Shown here piece after piece: positions 5,525 to 8,029 of a stretch of 8,029 nt of DNA. Each line of letters starts with the position of its first letter. Positions within the stretch are counted from its first letter, which is position 1. The translations under genes were made by a program, and so were the position numbers. Source of the stretch: an uncultured Lachnospiraceae bacterium (GTDB taxonomy: Bacteria > Bacillota > Clostridia > Lachnospirales > Lachnospiraceae); the NCBI GenBank assembly GCA_946537585.1, contig CAMNFX010000056.1, positions 1 through 8,029 on the forward strand, in the 5' to 3' direction. Under the pieces are notes generated by a model. The model had not been told where the DNA came from. It was given only the letters and a program-made list of their open reading frames with translations, and searched no databases.

Positions 5525-6372
5525 GCCTGTCCGTCCCGCGGGGTCCGCACGATGCCGCTCTGCATTTTCTTCAGGCTGTGCTTTCCGGCATCCTCAAGCG
5601 TGCCGTCCTCGAGCTCTCTTTCGGCCTGGGATTTTCTCAGGTACTCCGGCGCAAAATCATCCGAGTTCATCACGGTATCGTCGAAGCAGGAAATGCCGTC
5701 GGCGCCGATGCTTTTCACTTCGGCTGCACTGAGGCCGTTCTTTAAGAGCCATCTGGTATAAAGAACCGCGCCTAAGAGCGCCGCATCGGAAGCACGCTGG
5801 CGGTTGAGCCCCGCCGGAGCAAATAAGACATCCCCCGGAAGTCCGGAAACGATCGTTTCCGAATGCACCGGCACGCCGTCCCCGAGAAAGAGAAAGCTCC
5901 GGTCTTCCTCCTCCGGAAAGCCTTCTGAAAGGCTCTTCAGAAATTCATGAATATCTCTGGCCTCCTCCGGCAGCACAACGGCACCGAAGCGGTAGGCCGC
6001 GCTGTATACCTGAGAGCGGCGGGCGTCCATGACAGGACAGATCACATCGTCGCATACAAGGCTCAGGGAATAGGCCATCGCCTGCAGGGTGGATACACGG
6101 ATCAGCGGCAGGTTCAGCGCCAGCGCAAGCCCCTTGGCGGTTGCCGCGCCGATCCGAAGCCCCGTAAAGGAGCCCGGACCCGCCGAGACCGCTATGGCAT
6201 CGATATCCGAAAGGGCGATCCCGGAGATCTGCATCATGCTCTCAAGCATGGGAAGCAGCGTTTCCGAGTGGGTCAGTTTATTGTTGATGGTAAACTCCGC
6301 CTTTAAAAGATCATCCTCCACGATTGCGCAGGACGCGACCAGCGCTGAGGATTCGATCGCAAGGATCTTCAT
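5521..6372 (-). CDS. tsaB: TsaB, t6A complex dimerization/scaffold subunit
   Basis: 283 residues. TsaB is a catalytically inactive ASKHA paralog of TsaD that pairs with it and recruits TsaE for t6A37 formation. Visible: MKILAIESSA start, KLTHSETLLPMLE (32-44), IAVSAGPGSFTGLRIGAATA (60-79), PVMDARRSQVY (113-123) and PEYLRKSQAERE (242-253). Many bacterial TsaB proteins are around 230 residues; the extra length here is mostly a C-terminal tail after the PEYLR motif (about 254-283), charged and of unknown role. The start is well fixed: the ATG overlaps the tsaE stop (ATGA, 6372-6369), and a GGAGAGGAGG site lies about 7 nt upstream within tsaE. Confidence 0.94.
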   Translation of the reverse strand: MKILAIESSALVASCAIVEDDLLKAEFTINNKLTHSETLLPMLESMMQISGIALSDIDAIAVSAGPGSFTGLRIGAATAKGLALALNLPLIRVSTLQAMAYSLSLVCDDVICPVMDARRSQVYSAAYRFGAVVLPEEARDIHEFLKSLSEGFPEEEDRSFLFLGDGVPVHSETIVSGLPGDVLFAPAGLNRQRASDAALLGAVLYTRWLLKNGLSAAEVKSIGADGISCFDDTVMNSDDFAPEYLRKSQAERELEDGTLEDAGKHSLKKMQSGIVRTPRDGQA

Positions 6373-6827
6373 CTGCGGGCCTCCTCTCCGGGAATATACG
6401 GAACAGTGCCCAGGATCTCGATCTCCCTGTAATCCGGTCCCTTGCTCATATCCTTCCGGATATTGACGATAACCGCATCCTCAGGGATCAGCTCTTTAAT
6501 CAGCTCTGACCACTCGATGAGGGAGACGCCGTTCCCGTAAAAATACTCCTCGTAACCGATCGCTTCCATCTCGGAAGGATCGCCGATCCTGTACACATCA
6601 AAATGATAGAGCGGAAGCCGCCCCTCATCATATTCCTTTATGATCGTAAAAGTCGGCGAGGTGACCGGCTCCCGGATCCCGAGTCCTTCCGCAAAGCCTC
6701 TTGCAAATACGGTCTTTCCCACGCCAAGATCCCCGTTCAGGCAGTAGACCTGGCCGGGGGCTGCTTCACGTCCGAGCTGGCTGCCGACCGCGAAGGTTTC
6801 ATTTTCCGAATAGCTTTCTGTTCTCAT
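6369..6827 (-). CDS. tsaE: TsaE, t6A biosynthesis ATPase
   Basis: 152 residues, almost the E. coli length. TsaE is a P-loop ATPase that binds TsaB-TsaD and resets the complex between t6A cycles. Visible: Walker A GDLGVGKT (32-39), SPTFTIIKEY (57-66), LYHFDVYR (73-80) and LIEWSE (103-108). The frame is open to an ATG at 6887, but that would add 20 residues that do not resemble the family. The ATG at 6827 puts Walker A where TsaE proteins have it, and a consensus promoter lies inside the extension. No ribosome binding site is placed before 6827: the only purine-rich run (6857-6850) is 22 nt away and inside the promoter spacer. First gene of tsaE-tsaB-rimI-rnz-tsaD-ispD. Confidence 0.94.
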   Translation of the reverse strand: MRTESYSENETFAVGSQLGREAAPGQVYCLNGDLGVGKTVFARGFAEGLGIREPVTSPTFTIIKEYDEGRLPLYHFDVYRIGDPSEMEAIGYEEYFYGNGVSLIEWSELIKELIPEDAVIVNIRKDMSKGPDYREIEILGTVPYIPGEEARR

Positions 6828-6836
6828 AACTAAACT

Positions 6837-6865
6837 ATTATATATAATTCCCTCCCTGCTTGCAA
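6837..6865 (-). promoter_or_regulatory. Sigma-A promoter of the tsaE operon (near-leaderless)
   Basis: On the minus strand: TTGCAA (6865-6860) as -35, a 17-nt spacer, and a perfect -10 TATAAT (6842-6837). Only 9 nt separate the -10 box from the tsaE ATG at 6827, so the mRNA would have a 5' leader of a few bases or none. This fits the missing Shine-Dalgarno sequence. Confidence 0.72.
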
Positions 6866-6888
6866 GTCGGGAAAATACGTGATACATT
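6860..6888 (+). promoter_or_regulatory. Divergent sigma-A promoter for the small membrane protein gene
   Basis: The same palindromic TTGCAA (6860-6865) can act as -35 on the plus strand. A 17-nt spacer follows, then TACATT (6883-6888, 4/6 match) with an extended -10 TG at 6880-6881. The ATG at 6896 lies 7 nt past this -10, and no ribosome binding site precedes it. Weaker than the promoter on the other strand. Confidence 0.5.
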
Positions 6889-6895
6889 ATTAGAC

Positions 6896-7267
6896 ATGAA
6901 TGAGATCACAAACAACAAACCGTCCATGACATTCGCACGGTACAGTATATGGTGCTCGCTTTTCGGCGTCTTAAGCTACCTGTTCTTTTTCCCGAACGGG
7001 ATCTACTACTGCTTCTTCCTCGGCGTCATGGCAATCACCGCGGGTATCCTCTCAAAAAAGAGCGAGATCCGAACAAGCCGTTCCACTGCCGGGATCATCG
7101 TCGGGATATTTGATATTCTCTTAAGCCTGGCTGCCTTTTACGGACTGTACATCATCTACACCTCGCTTTCCGATCCGGTCATGGGTCCGAAGATCACGCA
7201 CATGATCCTGCAGATGCTCGAGCAGAACGGACTGACCTTAAGTTCTTTCTCAAGAGTCATGTACTGA
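6896..7267 (+). CDS. Small membrane protein, DUF4190-like
   Basis: 123 residues, function unknown. Three hydrophobic segments: about 16-33 (WCSLFGVLSYLFFF region), 36-52 (YYCFFLGVMAITAGIL) and 64-90 (AGIIVGIFDILLSLAAFYGLYIIY). Between the second and third lies a short charged loop KKSEIRTSR. The AITAGILSKK ... TAGIIVGIFDILLS arrangement resembles the repeated small-residue helices of DUF4190 proteins common in Clostridia. The C-terminal tail (about 91-123) is soluble and includes MLEQNGLTLSSF. There is no signal peptide beyond the first membrane segment. The frame is open from a TTG at 6860, but the ATG at 6896 fits the promoter better. It is transcribed divergently from the tsaE operon. No convincing terminator follows before the tRNA promoter. 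The family call is moderate. Confidence 0.7.
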   Translation: MNEITNNKPSMTFARYSIWCSLFGVLSYLFFFPNGIYYCFFLGVMAITAGILSKKSEIRTSRSTAGIIVGIFDILLSLAAFYGLYIIYTSLSDPVMGPKITHMILQMLEQNGLTLSSFSRVMY

Positions 7268-7331
7268 TCAAGCATTGGAAAGCGGGCAGAAAAAGATAGT
7301 CTGCAATTGCTGATTTTAATCACAAAACCGC

Positions 7332-7360
7332 TTGACAAAGGCTGTGAAATTGATTATTAT
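7332..7360 (+). promoter_or_regulatory. Sigma-A promoter of the tRNA-Ser unit
   Basis: Perfect -35 TTGACA (7332-7337), 17-nt spacer, and TATTAT (7355-7360) as a 5/6 match to -10. Transcription should begin near 7367, about 35 nt before the first tRNA. This strong promoter fits stable RNA expression. Confidence 0.85.
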
Positions 7361-7401
7361 AGTCAAGCATGTTGCTCTACCGTTCATGGCGGAGCACACC
7401 T

Positions 7402-7487
7402 GGAAAGGTATCGAAGCGGTCATAACGAGGCGGTCTTGAAAACCGTTTGGGGGCAACTCCACATGGGTTCGAATCCCATCCTTTCCG
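7402..7487 (+). tRNA. tRNA-Ser(UGA)
   Basis: 86 nt class II tRNA. Acceptor stem GGAAAGG (7402-7408) pairs with CCTTTCC (7480-7486), discriminator G7487. Anticodon stem GCGGT/ACCGT encloses loop CTTGAAA with anticodon TGA at 7437-7439. A long variable arm typical of serine tRNA follows, then T-arm ATGGG-TTCGAAT-CCCAT (7463-7479). CCA is not encoded (TGA follows the discriminator), so 3' maturation needs RNase Z and CCA addition. It reads UCA and probably other UCN codons. Confidence 0.97.
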
Positions 7488-7501
7488 TGAGGGAGGAGCC
7501 C

Positions 7502-7564
7502 ATCATGCCGAAGGCATGATTCAGGATGGTTCCGACCGACCTGGCAGGTGATGCCGAAGGCATC
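7502..7564 (+). repeat. Two related hairpins in the tRNA spacer
   Basis: The 156-nt spacer between the tRNAs (7488-7643) contains the 13-mer ATGCCGAAGGCAT twice (7505-7517 and 7551-7563), each forming a hairpin with a GAA loop. The first is ATCATGCC/GGCATGAT (7502-7520). The second is GATGCC/GGCATC (7550-7564), extendable with outer GGCA/TGCC pairing. The flanking pair is C-G in one and G-C in the other, a compensatory difference. There is no ORF and no T-run. Confidence 0.6.
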
Positions 7565-7643
7565 GCGTGCCGTTTCCAATACGGACCGTCATTCCGATCC
7601 GCTAACTGAATAGACACCGGTCTCCGGTACATATTCTTTGACT

Positions 7644-7732
7644 GCAGAAGTACCCAAGTGGTCGAAGGGGCTCGCCTGGAAAGTGAGTAGGTCGTTAATA
7701 GCGGCGCATGGGTTCAAATCCCATCTTCTGCG
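7644..7732 (+). tRNA. tRNA-Ser(GGA)
   Basis: 89 nt class II tRNA. Acceptor GCAGAAG (7644-7650) pairs with CTTCTGC (7725-7731), discriminator G7732. Anticodon stem CTCGC/GTGAG encloses loop CTGGAAA with anticodon GGA at 7678-7680. The long variable arm contains GTCG/CGGC, and the T-arm is ATGGG-TTCAAAT-CCCAT. CCA is not encoded (TAA follows). It reads UCC and UCU. It shares the transcript with tRNA-Ser(UGA). Confidence 0.97.
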
Positions 7733-7737
7733 TAAAT

Positions 7738-7769
7738 AAAACCACGGAAATTCCGTGGTTTTTTTCTTT
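7738..7769 (+). terminator. Intrinsic terminator of the tRNA unit
   Basis: Stem ACCACGGA (7741-7748) pairs with TCCGTGGT (7752-7759) around loop AAT. It can be lengthened by the flanking AAA (7738-7740) and TTT. A run of seven T (7759-7765), then CTTT, follows. It begins 6 nt after tRNA-Ser(GGA). Confidence 0.93.
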
Positions 7770-8029
7770 GTCAGGAAACACAATTGCTTATGAGTTTTTA
7801 ACAGGGTTTTTAAGCCCCAGGTGAAGTAAAAACTGCAGTAAGGGGCTGTCGCATTAAGATGCCAGCGTACACAAATCCCCTTCTACGGTTCCTATCTTCG
7901 CTCCGCTCCGGTCGGCGCCAAGCAGGCGTCACCGGCGCCTGGCGCCCCGCTTCCGTTTTCGCTTTTATGAAATCATCCAATGATTGGAAAGGAAGTCAAT
8001 GAAGCGAAAACGCTCGCTGTTTGTTCCGG
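7770..8029. other. Non-coding stretch with inverted repeats, possible insertion-sequence edge
   Basis: No credible gene was seen here. AGCCCC (7813-7818) and GGGGCT (7842-7847) are inverted. GGGGCTGTCGCATTAAG at 7842 resembles by memory the termini of some insertion sequences, but no transposase is visible before the window ends. Further on are three GGCGCC palindromes (7914-7946) and an 11-bp inverted repeat CGTTTTCGCTT (7954-7964) with AAGCGAAAACG (8002-8012), enclosing the small palindrome CCAATGATTGG (7977-7987). The function of this stretch is not known. Confidence 0.4.

Noticed and set aside
7316..7783. Short open frames over the tRNA genes on both strands
   Set aside because: They run through tRNA genes and a terminator, and the translations look like spurious tRNA-derived peptides.
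1..8029. CRISPR array or defence genes
   Set aside because: No regularly spaced direct repeats were seen, and no open frame resembles Cas or known defence proteins.

Overview
The window looks like chromosomal DNA of a Gram-positive Clostridia-type bacterium (Bacillota), most likely Lachnospiraceae or a relative. The signs are GGAGG-type ribosome binding sites, consensus sigma-A promoters, tRNA genes without encoded CCA, and the order tsaE-tsaB-rimI-...-tsaD, which matches Bacillus subtilis ydiB-C-D-E. Species cannot be told from the sequence alone. Base composition is slightly above half G+C by eye.

Layout. (1) 1-2036, minus strand: a nickel-pincer nucleotide (NPN) cofactor operon, larE-larB-larC, with larC cut by the window edge. 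A sigma-A promoter (2036-2008) drives it, followed by a leader of about 230 nt. The leader folds by eye into a riboswitch-like domain whose closing helix competes with an intrinsic terminator placed before larE. (2) 2081-6827, minus strand: tsaE-tsaB-rimI-rnz-tsaD-ispD. This is the t6A37 tRNA modification set (TsaE, TsaB, TsaD), with RimI, RNase Z and the MEP-pathway enzyme IspD. tsaE/tsaB and tsaB/rimI overlap by ATGA. A 179-bp palindromic, MITE-like element lies between rimI and rnz and supplies the end of rimI. (3) 6837-6888: a compact divergent promoter region in which two promoters appear to share one palindromic -35 box; both start codons lie only 7-9 nt past the -10 boxes and lack Shine-Dalgarno sequences, so both mRNAs may be leaderless or nearly so. 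(4) 6896-7267, plus strand: a small membrane protein resembling DUF4190 proteins. (5) 7332-7769, plus strand: a complete tRNA unit with promoter, tRNA-Ser(UGA), hairpin-rich spacer, tRNA-Ser(GGA) and intrinsic terminator. (6) 7770-8029: non-coding sequence rich in inverted repeats, possibly the edge of an insertion sequence.

How the genes fit together. Much of the window concerns tRNA: t6A synthesis, 3'-end maturation by RNase Z, and two serine tRNAs that need RNase Z and CCA addition. The lar genes make the NPN cofactor of LarA-type racemases; larA is not in the window. The strongest candidate for something undescribed is the structured leader of the lar operon. The palindromic element at rimI/rnz and a related fragment at the larE start come next.
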